Source: Syntrophus sp. (in: bacteria) (GTDB lineage: Bacteria > Desulfobacterota > Syntrophorhabdia > Syntrophorhabdales > Syntrophorhabdaceae). From it: 53,638 nucleotides of DNA. The notes beneath the pieces are model-generated. The model searched no databases and was not told the origin of the DNA. It worked only from the letters and a program-made list of their open reading frames with translations. Of the stretch, positions 1 through 8,242 are shown in pieces (the stretch's first letter is position 1; the number at the start of each line of letters is the position of its first letter). The stretch is taken from the NCBI GenBank assembly GCA_013824835.1, contig PNOM01000009.1, forward strand, positions 1 through 53,638. Reading direction: 5' to 3'. The position numbers were made by a program, and so were the translations under genes.

Positions 1-2070
1 AAAATTGTCATCTGTCAGGATCATATCAGCAGCTTCTTTGGCCACATCCGTCCCCGTCACTCCCATCGCTATGCCGATATCTGCCTCCTTTAAAGCAGGG
101 GCATCATTCACCCCGTCACCTGTTACCGCCACCACCTGGCCCATTTCTTTAAGAGCAGTGACCACGCGCAGCTTCTGTTCAGGCGCCACGCGGGCAAAGA
201 TCACCTCGCCTCCAAGATGTCCCTTCAGGGTTTCATCGCTCATCTGTTCTAATTCCGGACCGGCGATGATCTGAGCCGGAAAGGTCGTGATGATGCCGAT
301 ATTGCGGGCGATGCTCTCAGCGGTAAGCCCATAGTCACCGGTAATCATGATCACCCGGATGCCCGCCTTATGGCACTTCCGTACAGCCTCGGCCGCCTCC
401 GGCCGAGGAGGATCCATCATGGCGATCAACCCGAGGAAGGTCAGGTCCCGTTCAATTGTTTCCGGTTTGGGGACACCCGGATCAGAGGGGAGGAGGCGCT
501 GGGCAATAGCGAGAACCCTCAGGCCATTACGGGCATATTCATCGTTTACTTCGACAATTTGTGCTCTTAAATCCTCCGCTAAAGTAGCTGTCTGGCTGTT
601 AATCTGAATATGGGTGGACAGGTCCAGTATCTCTTTGGGCGCCCCTTTCACGTAAGCTATTACAGTTCCTTCCGGCCCTTTATGTACGGTACTCATCCTT
701 TTGCGATGGGAATCAAAGGGCAGTTCCTGCACGCGCGGGATATGAACTAATTCAGCGTCCAGATTCACTCCGCCCTTAAGGGCAACTACCCGCAGCGCCG
801 CTTCGGTAGGATCACCCAGCTCGGTCCAGTGGCTGGAACCATCTGTCGGTTGAAGCAAACGGGCGTCGTTACACAGCCCGGCGGCAATAAGCATCTGACG
901 CAAGTCCCCGTCCGCGGGAGAGGGAATAGGCTGGTCTTCAGCCAGAATCTGCCCTGTAGCTTCATAGCCGACACCGGTCACGGTTAGCCTGTGACCTGAG
1001 GTCCACAGGGCTCGTACGGTCATCTCGTTCTCCGTAAGTGTGCCCGTCTTATCGGTACAAATTACCGTTGTGCAGCCCAGGGTTTCCACTGACGATAGTT
1101 TCTTGATAATGGCATTACGCTTTGCCATGCGCTGTACGCCCATGGCCAGCGATAGCGTCACCGTGGGCAACAATCCCTCGGGCACAAAAGCAACAATCAT
1201 ACCCATGGCAAAGATAAAACCAGCGGCCAGATTCACACCTGCAAGAAAAACAGCAAGGATAAAAAAGAGGACACCGATGCTCACCGCCATTGCTGTAACA
1301 ACCTTGGTCACACGGTCCAATTCCTTTTGTAAGGGGCTTGGCGCATCCACAATAGTCTGGGTAAGATGTGCTATTTTACCAAATTCCGTGTTCATGCCCG
1401 TGGCAAAGACAACTGCCTTTCCAGTTCCGGCAGCTACGCTGGTACCGGCAAAGACAAGATCAGGAACTTCAGCGCGGGTCATCCCGGTCCGGAGCTCAGC
1501 TTCACTGGTTTTGGCAACCGGTTGAGATTCACCTGTAAGGGTCGATTGGTCTACCCGCAATTCAGCCGCTTCCACCATGCGACCGTCTGCCGAAATGCGG
1601 TCTCCCTCGGCTAACAGCATCAGATCGCCTGGAACCAGCTCCTCAGCCAGGATGGATTGCTCTTTCCCGTCACGAAGCACGCGAGCATAGGGAGGGAGCA
1701 GGCGCAGTAGAGCCTCGGTTGCTTTCTCGGCTTTGTACTCCTGCCAAAAACTGAATGCCCCGTTTATCAGGTTAACAGTCCAGATCGCCAATCCCAGTTG
1801 AGGCATTTTGGCGATAAACCCGACTACCCCTCCGACCCAGAGCAGAAGTGCCATAAGATGGGTAAAGTTGGCCAACAATTTCAGAATGAGGGGCTTTCCT
1901 TTAACTTTGAGGATGCGGTTGCGGCCAAATCGATTTTGACGTTCTTTGGCCTCACCTTGAGTGAGCCCCTCAGGCCTTGTCTCCAGCTTTTTGTAGATTT
2001 CCGGGGTGGGTACGGCATGGAGATCGCTTATAGGTTTGATATCGGGCAATAGGGGGGTTGATTGTGTCAT
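1..2070 (-). CDS. P-type cation-transporting ATPase, partial (C-terminus beyond window)
   Basis: An open frame starts at the ATG at 2068-2070 and runs 690 codons to the window edge without a stop, so only the N-terminal part is present. All P-type ATPase landmarks are visible: an N-terminal cation-ATPase domain, actuator TGES at residues 179-182, the membrane PEGLLPT motif from residue 297, the phosphorylation motif CTDKTGTLT with Asp340, and the hinge TGDGVNDAP from residue 650. The family couples ATP hydrolysis through an aspartyl-phosphate to cation transport across the cytoplasmic membrane. PEGLL followed by TVT resembles P2-type pumps of the Ca2+ or Na+/K+ group rather than heavy-metal pumps, which have a CPC motif. 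The exact ion cannot be read from this part. It lies 73 bp after a nucleotidyltransferase-like gene on the same strand. Confidence 0.93.
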   Translation of the reverse strand, partial: MTQSTPLLPDIKPISDLHAVPTPEIYKKLETRPEGLTQGEAKERQNRFGRNRILKVKGKPLILKLLANFTHLMALLLWVGGVVGFIAKMPQLGLAIWTVNLINGAFSFWQEYKAEKATEALLRLLPPYARVLRDGKEQSILAEELVPGDLMLLAEGDRISADGRMVEAAELRVDQSTLTGESQPVAKTSEAELRTGMTRAEVPDLVFAGTSVAAGTGKAVVFATGMNTEFGKIAHLTQTIVDAPSPLQKELDRVTKVVTAMAVSIGVLFFILAVFLAGVNLAAGFIFAMGMIVAFVPEGLLPTVTLSLAMGVQRMAKRNAIIKKLSSVETLGCTTVICTDKTGTLTENEMTVRALWTSGHRLTVTGVGYEATGQILAEDQPIPSPADGDLRQMLIAAGLCNDARLLQPTDGSSHWTELGDPTEAALRVVALKGGVNLDAELVHIPRVQELPFDSHRKRMSTVHKGPEGTVIAYVKGAPKEILDLSTHIQINSQTATLAEDLRAQIVEVNDEYARNGLRVLAIAQRLLPSDPGVPKPETIERDLTFLGLIAMMDPPRPEAAEAVRKCHKAGIRVIMITGDYGLTAESIARNIGIITTFPAQIIAGPELEQMSDETLKGHLGGEVIFARVAPEQKLRVVTALKEMGQVVAVTGDGVNDAPALKEADIGIAMGVTGTDVAKEAADMILTDDNF

Positions 2071-2143
2071 AAAACTATCTCCACGTAAACATACATATTT
2101 TATGGCTGGGAAAGACCTGCAAAACAAGGGACTCCATACTTAT

Positions 2144-3295
2144 TTAAAAGTCCCGGCGGAGCACCAGTCGCAGAGGGTGCCATATCCATTGCAGCCATAT
2201 GCGCCACTTCGGTGCATCCTGCAATTTGTAGCGCAATATCAGCCAGGTTCGATCCGGGAAAATCCCACGCCACAAGAGTCTGATGACATCGACAGGGCGA
2301 TCTACCAGCCAGAGTTGGTATATAAATCTTAGCGGACCGGCAGTCAATTTGGGGTTCCCTGACGACGGGATGCCGGGCACAAACCAGCCCAGGACCCGTT
2401 GACGAAACCGGGAAGGAGCAATTGAACATAAAGGTAATTGAACTTTTGGGTCACTAAAAAACTCTGAGACCAGGCTCAAAACCAGCCATACGGCAGTAGC
2501 AACCCTCCATTCCCTGGCCCGGCGTACCAGAACCTCCCAATCGATCTCCCAGGTACGCTGTGCTAATACAATATCAAGGATCGTGCGCACAACACCATCA
2601 CTCATTTGATGATTTACAGCACAATGCACGCTCCCATGCAATATCAGGTCCTCTGCTGACAGCCGTCGCATATTCATACCCTCAATCGGGACGCTGCGAG
2701 CCCATATCTTCGTTTCATCGATTCGGGCCGTGTGACGCAGCCATTCTCCCGGGTAGACATTCCAATGGAGTTCCACCAACCCTGCCCCGGGCCGGTTGCG
2801 CATCATCTGCGTTTCACCGGCAAGTACATCCTTTAGTGCCTGTGGGCGGTGATCTTCCTGAGAATGAATAGTATAGCCAATAGTATGTAAAGCCTGTCGG
2901 GCAGGAACAATTTGTGTATGGGGTATCCATAAGTCCACATCGCCCATGGTCCGTAAGACCGGGTTAGGATACAGAGAATAAGCTACAGCTGCCCCTTTGA
3001 GCAGGACTACCGACACGCCTGCGGATGTGAGTGTCTGCAAAACTTCTTTAAGCTCGTGCTCCCGTCGCATGAAATGTACCACTGCTGTATAATAATTTGC
3101 CCGTAGTGTTTCCTGGATACCTGAAGGCGGTTGAGGACAGTCCGAAGTATTATGCAGGGTGTACCATAAAAAGGGCGCTACCCCGTGCCTCTGCGCCTCC
3201 ACAATTACTTGCCGCCAGTCCGCCTCAGTCATGGACGGCACGTCCCCGAAACGTCTGTTCAGCAAATCGATAAGTAATTTTATAGTATCACTCAT
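2144..3295 (-). CDS. Nucleotidyltransferase family protein (PF14907-like)
   Basis: This is a 383-residue protein of the uncharacterised nucleotidyltransferase family that I associate with PF14907. The motif LLKGAAVAYSLYPNP followed by MGDVDLWI gives the G-D-x-D type metal-binding signature. The rest is a helical region rich in Trp and Arg. The substrate is unknown. The start at 3295 (MSDTIKLLIDLL) is preferred over a longer frame to 3358, because the extra residues would overlap the end of the upstream synthetase gene and do not look like protein. It begins 14 bp after that gene's stop codon, so the two are probably cotranscribed. There is no evidence that it acts on CoA or acetate. Confidence 0.75.
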   Translation of the reverse strand: MSDTIKLLIDLLNRRFGDVPSMTEADWRQVIVEAQRHGVAPFLWYTLHNTSDCPQPPSGIQETLRANYYTAVVHFMRREHELKEVLQTLTSAGVSVVLLKGAAVAYSLYPNPVLRTMGDVDLWIPHTQIVPARQALHTIGYTIHSQEDHRPQALKDVLAGETQMMRNRPGAGLVELHWNVYPGEWLRHTARIDETKIWARSVPIEGMNMRRLSAEDLILHGSVHCAVNHQMSDGVVRTILDIVLAQRTWEIDWEVLVRRAREWRVATAVWLVLSLVSEFFSDPKVQLPLCSIAPSRFRQRVLGWFVPGIPSSGNPKLTAGPLRFIYQLWLVDRPVDVIRLLWRGIFPDRTWLILRYKLQDAPKWRIWLQWIWHPLRLVLRRDF

Positions 3296-3309
3296 ACTCC
3301 GCGAATCCC

Positions 3310-5982
3310 TTATTCTTTCAGCTTCAATACTGCTTCGCTCGTACCTCCCGGAACCCACTGAACGGCAAACCCCGATCGCTTGAAGACCTTGAGCATGCTC
3401 TCATTCTCGGTAAGGACATCTGCCCGGACATCCTCGAGACCCCTTTCCCTGGCTATCCCGATAAGCATTTCTACAAATTTGGACCCAAGGTGTTTTCCTT
3501 GAAACTTATCATGCACAAGAAAGGCTACCTCACCGGATGTCATGTCCTGGTTCATGATAAGTCGTGCAACCCCTATCATGCGTTTCTTTCCATTTTCCTC
3601 TATTTCTGCAACGATCGCCATATGCCGGTCATAGTCGATATTACAGAAAAGGATAAGCCACTCATGAGATATGTCTTTAATAGCAGAGAAAAACCTGGTC
3701 CTCAATGTTTCTTGAGACAAGGAAGAGAGCATCTCGTGCTCAGCGGGCTCGTCCTCAGGACGTATGGCCCGCAGAAGCACCTCGGTGCCATCGGACAGCC
3801 TCCAGGGTGTGGTGTATTTGGTCGGATAGGGGGTGATAATCAGGTGAGGATAGGCTGATCTATCTGTAGCTACATAATTCTTGTCAATAATGATTCGTCC
3901 GTCGAGGGCAAAGGCCTTGCCATTCGATATAGCAAGAGGATTTATGTCGATTTCAGCTATTTCGGGAAAGTCGATGATAAGATTGGAAAAATTGACAAGG
4001 ATTTCCTCGATTTCTTCAAAATCTGCCGGTGGTTTGCCCCGGAAACCCTGAAGCATCTTGTATACCCTGGTGTCCTGCATCAACATCTTTGCCAGGGTCT
4101 GATTGAGTGGCGGAAGCCCGATCGAAAAATCTTTGATGAACTCCGCCATGGTCCCTCCCATGCCAAAGAGGATAACCGAGCCGAAATCCTTATCTTTTTT
4201 GCTCCCGAGAATGAGCTCGTAATCAACATCAATAATCATCTTCTCGACCACCACACCCGTTATGTGTGCTTCCGGGGCACGTTTCTTCACCCTTTCTATC
4301 AGCTTCTCATAGGCTTCCTTGAGGGCTGTACTTGAATCAATGCCCATAATGACGCCGCCCACATCGCTTTTGTGGGAGATGTCAGGGGAAACAATCTTGA
4401 TGACTACCGGATAGCCAACCTTTTCTGCTATGCTTACCGCCCCTTCAGCATCTTGAACAACCTCCGTCATCGTAACAGGAATGCCATAGGTTATAAGAAA
4501 ATCTTTGGACTCTTCCTCGTTGAGAAGGGTTCGTCCTTCCCTGAGGGCCCCTTTGATAAGCTCTCTCAAATGGTCCTTCGAGGGCACTTTTTGGGCTGGC
4601 ATCTCGTCAGGGATCTCATAGAGTTCATCGAGATGTCTCTTGTACCTGCACATATTCACATATGTTCTGACAGCCTCCTCAGGGGTGTCGTAGTTCGGGA
4701 TACTGTTCTCAATAAATATGTGTCTACCTTCCTCGACATCATCTCCCCCCATCCACGTTGCGATAACAGGTTTCCAGGCATTTTTCACACTATCGGCCAG
4801 CGCCTGCGCAAGCTGGGTTGAAGGGGCGGAGGGCATGGGCACGTAAATGACGAGCACCCCGTCCACCTTGGGGTCAGCGAGGCATATGGTGAGGGCTTTT
4901 GTGAACCTGTCGACGTTTGCGTCTCCAAGCAGGTCAACAGGATTCGCCTTACTCCAGTAGGCCGGCAAAATTGCATTGAGCTGGTTCATGCTCTCGGGAG
5001 AGAGTTCCGCCAGTTCCCCGCCGAGGTGAATAATAGCATCGGCGGCCATCACACCAGGTCCGCCGGCAGACGTTACTATGGCAAGCCTCGGACCTGCTGG
5101 TAACCTTTTTGAATCAAGAACCCCGGCAGCATTAAAAAGTTCCGCTATTTCCCCGACCCTTACAACGCCGGTTCTTCTGAAGGCTGCTTCATATACCGCG
5201 TCATCCCCTGCCATAGCGCCGGTGTGGGAGCGGGCCGCCCTTGCACTCTCTGCAAATCGCCCTGGCTTCAAAATAATGATAGGTTTGCGGCGGGCGAAAG
5301 CCCGTGCTGCACTCATGAACTTTTTTGCGTTGCCCACACCCTCCATATAGATCAGGATGCTCCTCGTAGCCGGGTCATCTCCAAGAAAATCGATCATATC
5401 GCCAAAATCAATATCAATCATGGAGCCCAGTGACGCAAACATACTGAAGCCTATCTCCGCGCTGACCGCCCAATCAAGTATCGCGCTGCCGAGGGCGCCG
5501 CTCTGAGAGATGAAGGCGATATTTCCCGAAGGAGGATTGCCCCGGAGAAAGGTCGCATTTAAGCCCAGAGCAGGTCGTACAAAACCAAGGCAGTTTGGTC
5601 CCATAATACGCATCCCGTATTTTTTCCTGAGACCATCGATTTCGCTCTCTAACTGTGTGCCTTCTTCACCAATCTCCTTAAACCCGGCGGAGATTATTAC
5701 TACTCCGTCTACACCTGCCTGACCGCACTCCTCAATCACACCCGGCACTGACCGGGCAGGAGTTGCCACCACAGCCAGATCCACATGCTCTGGAATACCT
5801 GCAATGGCAGGATAGGTCTCCATGTTGAATACCTTGGCAATATTGGGGTTTATTGGAAATATCTTTCTGTCCTTTGACCGGAGCAGGTTCTCCAGGATTG
5901 CCCGTCCAACAGCGCCTTCCTTCTCGGTTGCACCGATCAGGGCTATTGTTTTGGGATCAAACATCGTTTGTATGCGGCTCAC
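3310..5982 (-). CDS. ADP-forming acetyl/acyl-CoA synthetase fused to GNAT acetyltransferase domain
   Basis: The 890-residue protein has three parts. An N-terminal CoA-binding and succinyl-CoA-ligase-like region starts with TIALIGATEKEGAVGR. A middle ATP-grasp region runs from about 465 to 700 and includes KIVSPDISHKSDVGG. A C-terminal GNAT domain covers about 735-890, with an acetyl-CoA loop near QGKHLGSKF. The length and order match Pat/YfiQ-type protein lysine acetyltransferases (about 886 residues). Unlike what I recall of Pat, the ligase phospho-histidine motif is present here (ARSHTGAMAG, His253), so acyl-CoA synthetase activity (acyl-CoA + ADP + Pi to acid + ATP, or the reverse) may be intact. 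The start is a GTG at 5982 with an AGGAGG eight bases upstream; an internal ATG lies at 5964. A link between energy conservation and lysine acetylation is inferred. Confidence 0.9.
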   Translation of the reverse strand: MSRIQTMFDPKTIALIGATEKEGAVGRAILENLLRSKDRKIFPINPNIAKVFNMETYPAIAGIPEHVDLAVVATPARSVPGVIEECGQAGVDGVVIISAGFKEIGEEGTQLESEIDGLRKKYGMRIMGPNCLGFVRPALGLNATFLRGNPPSGNIAFISQSGALGSAILDWAVSAEIGFSMFASLGSMIDIDFGDMIDFLGDDPATRSILIYMEGVGNAKKFMSAARAFARRKPIIILKPGRFAESARAARSHTGAMAGDDAVYEAAFRRTGVVRVGEIAELFNAAGVLDSKRLPAGPRLAIVTSAGGPGVMAADAIIHLGGELAELSPESMNQLNAILPAYWSKANPVDLLGDANVDRFTKALTICLADPKVDGVLVIYVPMPSAPSTQLAQALADSVKNAWKPVIATWMGGDDVEEGRHIFIENSIPNYDTPEEAVRTYVNMCRYKRHLDELYEIPDEMPAQKVPSKDHLRELIKGALREGRTLLNEEESKDFLITYGIPVTMTEVVQDAEGAVSIAEKVGYPVVIKIVSPDISHKSDVGGVIMGIDSSTALKEAYEKLIERVKKRAPEAHITGVVVEKMIIDVDYELILGSKKDKDFGSVILFGMGGTMAEFIKDFSIGLPPLNQTLAKMLMQDTRVYKMLQGFRGKPPADFEEIEEILVNFSNLIIDFPEIAEIDINPLAISNGKAFALDGRIIIDKNYVATDRSAYPHLIITPYPTKYTTPWRLSDGTEVLLRAIRPEDEPAEHEMLSSLSQETLRTRFFSAIKDISHEWLILFCNIDYDRHMAIVAEIEENGKKRMIGVARLIMNQDMTSGEVAFLVHDKFQGKHLGSKFVEMLIGIARERGLEDVRADVLTENESMLKVFKRSGFAVQWVPGGTSEAVLKLKE

Positions 5983-6037
5983 TTTTCTGTCCTCCTTATA
6001 CTATGTCTGTCACACATGAATATTGCTTTGCAAGTTT

Positions 6038-7045
6038 CTATTGCTCGATTAATTTCGTGCGGTACTGGATATAGATGTCACGCATTGCCACGTAAGGGTC
6101 GATGGCGGCACCTTTGATCATCTCATATTCGCCCAGATGGAAGGAGGTATCATTGACCTTTTCATGGATGTAGAGCCCTATGCTATCCGGGCTGAACCAT
6201 TCGGAACCGGTGTAGGTCTGAGGTCTCAAAACCCAGTCCCCCAACCACCCGACTGCGTCACGGGGACTGGAAGGGCCAAGAAGGGGTAATACAATATAGA
6301 AGCCAAAACCGACACCATACTTGCCGAGGGTCTGGCCGAAATCCGCATAGTGGCCGTTGATCCCGAAACACTCCTTTGCGCAGTCCCTCAGGCCCGCGAC
6401 ACCAAAGGTGGAGTTAATGAGGAATCTGGTTGCCTCAAGCCCAGCGTACCCCGGCTTCCCTTGCAGGAAATTATTCACGATGCGGATGGGCGCCTTAAGA
6501 TTTTCGTAGAATTTGCTGAAAATCCCCCTTACCTCTTCCGGTACGACATATTTGTAGCCGCGGGCAACAGGCTTCCATACCCAGAAATATACTTTATCGT
6601 TGAAATGATACATAGCCCTGTTAAAGGGCTCTACAGGATCGGCAATACGCGGCCCTTCGCCGCCGCCGGCTTCCTCTTCAGTCACATTCCCATATTCATC
6701 GGAGGACTTCCCTGCAGAGGCAACCGGAGCAGACCCGATCTCCTTCTCCGTCACATCTCCATATTCGTCGGACGGTTTTTTTCCAGTGGCAGTTGAAATC
6801 GACGTGGCCCCTTCTTCCGTCACATCTCCATATTCATCGGAGGATTTTTCTGCGGCAGCGACCAGAACAGGTGCGGTCTCTTCAACATCCTTTGCTATTG
6901 CCGGAACGTTTACATCAGAACCGGCATTCAGGTTCGGACTATGGTCGGCTGCGTGCAGGTCTGGACAACCGAAAAACAAGAGAAACATGAGAAACATACT
7001 CGTCGCTGGTCTCAGAAAATCTATCCTTTTTTGACGCACCTTCAT
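6038..7045 (-). CDS. mlaA: MlaA/VacJ outer-membrane phospholipid-removal lipoprotein
   Basis: This 335-residue VacJ family protein has the core signature DPVEPFNRAMYHFNDKVYFW at about residue 140, then the helical, Gly-rich domain ending in YDFG-like and DPYVAMRDIYIQYR stretches. The family sits in the outer membrane and passes mislocalised phospholipids to MlaC. The N-terminus is a secretion signal with FFGC (an imperfect lipobox) and a possible LHA-AD signal peptidase site. Between signal and domain is a low-complexity linker with three copies of an SDEYGDVTE-type unit. A GAGG ribosome site precedes the ATG. It is the last gene of the mlaEFDCA operon, 11 bp after mlaC. Confidence 0.93.
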   Translation of the reverse strand: MKVRQKRIDFLRPATSMFLMFLLFFGCPDLHAADHSPNLNAGSDVNVPAIAKDVEETAPVLVAAAEKSSDEYGDVTEEGATSISTATGKKPSDEYGDVTEKEIGSAPVASAGKSSDEYGNVTEEEAGGGEGPRIADPVEPFNRAMYHFNDKVYFWVWKPVARGYKYVVPEEVRGIFSKFYENLKAPIRIVNNFLQGKPGYAGLEATRFLINSTFGVAGLRDCAKECFGINGHYADFGQTLGKYGVGFGFYIVLPLLGPSSPRDAVGWLGDWVLRPQTYTGSEWFSPDSIGLYIHEKVNDTSFHLGEYEMIKGAAIDPYVAMRDIYIQYRTKLIEQ

Positions 7046-7056
7046 ATCTTGTTACC

Positions 7057-7650
7057 TCACTTCTTCCCAACCTTCTTGCGCAGGGTCTCGATCAACTTCT
7101 CCGGCGGATTGTTCCCGAGGATTTCCCGAAACTGGGTACGGTAGTTACTGATCAGGCTCACCCCTTCGATGACCACATCATATACCTTCCAGCTATTCTC
7201 CTTCTTCATGACTCTGTAATTAATGGGTGTTTCGCCGCCCTTCGACACAATGGTGCTCTGGACCTCCACCGTAGTTTCAGAAAGAGATACCTCCTTGGTG
7301 AAGTTTACCTGTTCGTTGGTGTACGCGGTGATTTTATCGACGTATGCGTTTTTGAGTATCGTTCTGTAAAGGTCAACAAATTCCTTGCGCTGCTCCGGGG
7401 AAAACTTGTTCCAGTTCAATCCCAGGGTCCTCTTGGAAAGTTCCACGTAATCGAAGAGCTTGTGAGCAGCCGCCTGGACCCTCTGTTCTTTCACCTGTTT
7501 GCCTGCTTCCCCCTGGAGCTTGGGGTCGCGGAGCACATCGAGCACGCCGTTCACATTTGTCTTTACCGTATCGAGCGGAACGCCGGCAAAAACATGCAGA
7601 GGGAGCATTAACATTAACGCAAGTATGAGTCTACCACACCATCTTTTCAT
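7057..7650 (-). CDS. mlaC: MlaC periplasmic phospholipid-binding protein
   Basis: This is a Tol_Tol_Ttg2/MlaC family protein of 197 residues that shuttles phospholipid between the MlaA complex and the inner-membrane MlaFED transporter. After a clear signal peptide (MKRWCGRLILALMLMLPLHV) come typical motifs: a helix with LSKRTLGLNWNKFSPEQRKE, then YRTILKNAYVDKI, then the NYRVMKKENSWKVYDVVIEG strand and VSLISNYRTQFREIL. The start at 7650 has GGAGG at an ideal distance; seven extra upstream codons to 7671 are rejected. About 140 bp of mostly repeat DNA separates it from mlaD, yet order and strand fit one operon. Confidence 0.93.
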   Translation of the reverse strand: MKRWCGRLILALMLMLPLHVFAGVPLDTVKTNVNGVLDVLRDPKLQGEAGKQVKEQRVQAAAHKLFDYVELSKRTLGLNWNKFSPEQRKEFVDLYRTILKNAYVDKITAYTNEQVNFTKEVSLSETTVEVQSTIVSKGGETPINYRVMKKENSWKVYDVVIEGVSLISNYRTQFREILGNNPPEKLIETLRKKVGKK

Positions 7651-7726
7651 GACATCCTCCTTTAAATACAATGAAGAATTCAGAAGCCAGCATCAAGAAA
7701 TAGAAGCGCGGGTTTCCTTTCCATTC

Positions 7727-7788
7727 TATCTTCTATCTTCTATCTTCTGACTCCTGACTCCTGACTTCTGACTTCTGACTCCTGAGCA
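7727..7788. repeat. CTTCTGACT/CTATCTTCT-type short tandem array
   Basis: Consecutive imperfect copies of a 7-9 base unit (CTATCTTCT, CTGACTC, CTGACTT) fill the gap between mlaD and mlaC. The same kind of array occurs at 30241-30280, 30345-30457 and 30803-30887, so this is a dispersed low-complexity family. No coding or promoter signal is visible in it. Confidence 0.85.
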
Positions 7789-7789
7789 G

Positions 7790-8242
7790 TTACTTTTTTA
7801 CGTCCCCGAAGGCGTACTTGCCGATCAGATCTTCAATGTCCGCCGGCACAGACGTCTGTGTAATTACCCCCCGCGGTTTCAGGACTTCGCCTGCTCCCCC
7901 GGGATCTATTTTTACATACTTGTCACCGATGAGCCCGGCACTCTTTATGGTTGCCGCCCCATCATCGTATACCTTGACCCCTTTGTTAATCCTCATTCCG
8001 ACTTCTGCCATCTGTCTATCGGCGTCTATGGTGAGATTCGCCACCTTGCCCACTTCAATGCCGTAAATCTCCACGGTGCCGCCCACTCTCAGAGCTGAGA
8101 CCGATGTGAACCGGGCAGAGAGCAGATAGGTGTCCTCTTCAAAGAGGGAAACCTTGCCGAGTTTTACGGTCATGTAGGCCACACATATAAGGCCGATCAC
8201 CACGAAAATACCGACCGTTGTTTCTATGGAATATTTCTTCAT
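7790..8242 (-). CDS. mlaD: MlaD inner-membrane lipid-binding MCE protein
   Basis: A 150-residue MCE-domain protein. One N-terminal transmembrane helix (VGIFVVIGLICVAYMTVKLG) is followed by the MCE core, with VSALRVGGTVEIYGIEVGKV, then an IGDKYVKIDPGG strand and a short C-terminal helix (PADIEDLIGKYAF). Family members form a hexameric ring that carries phospholipid between MlaC and the MlaE permease. The ATG overlaps the stop of mlaF by four bases (ATGA), and GGAGG lies just upstream inside mlaF, so translation is coupled. Confidence 0.94.
   Translation of the reverse strand: MKKYSIETTVGIFVVIGLICVAYMTVKLGKVSLFEEDTYLLSARFTSVSALRVGGTVEIYGIEVGKVANLTIDADRQMAEVGMRINKGVKVYDDGAATIKSAGLIGDKYVKIDPGGAGEVLKPRGVITQTSVPADIEDLIGKYAFGDVKK

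Noticed and set aside
2100..2429. 109-codon minus-strand frame overlapping the nucleotidyltransferase 3' end
   Set aside because: It is an out-of-frame shadow on the same strand; the in-frame nucleotidyltransferase carries the motifs.
5983..6037. Possible eighth promoter module upstream of the ligase-GNAT gene (GACAGACATAGTAT on the minus strand)
   Set aside because: The CAGACA motif is present but the TTCTGCGA box and the 17-nt spacing to a -10 are not; probably chance.
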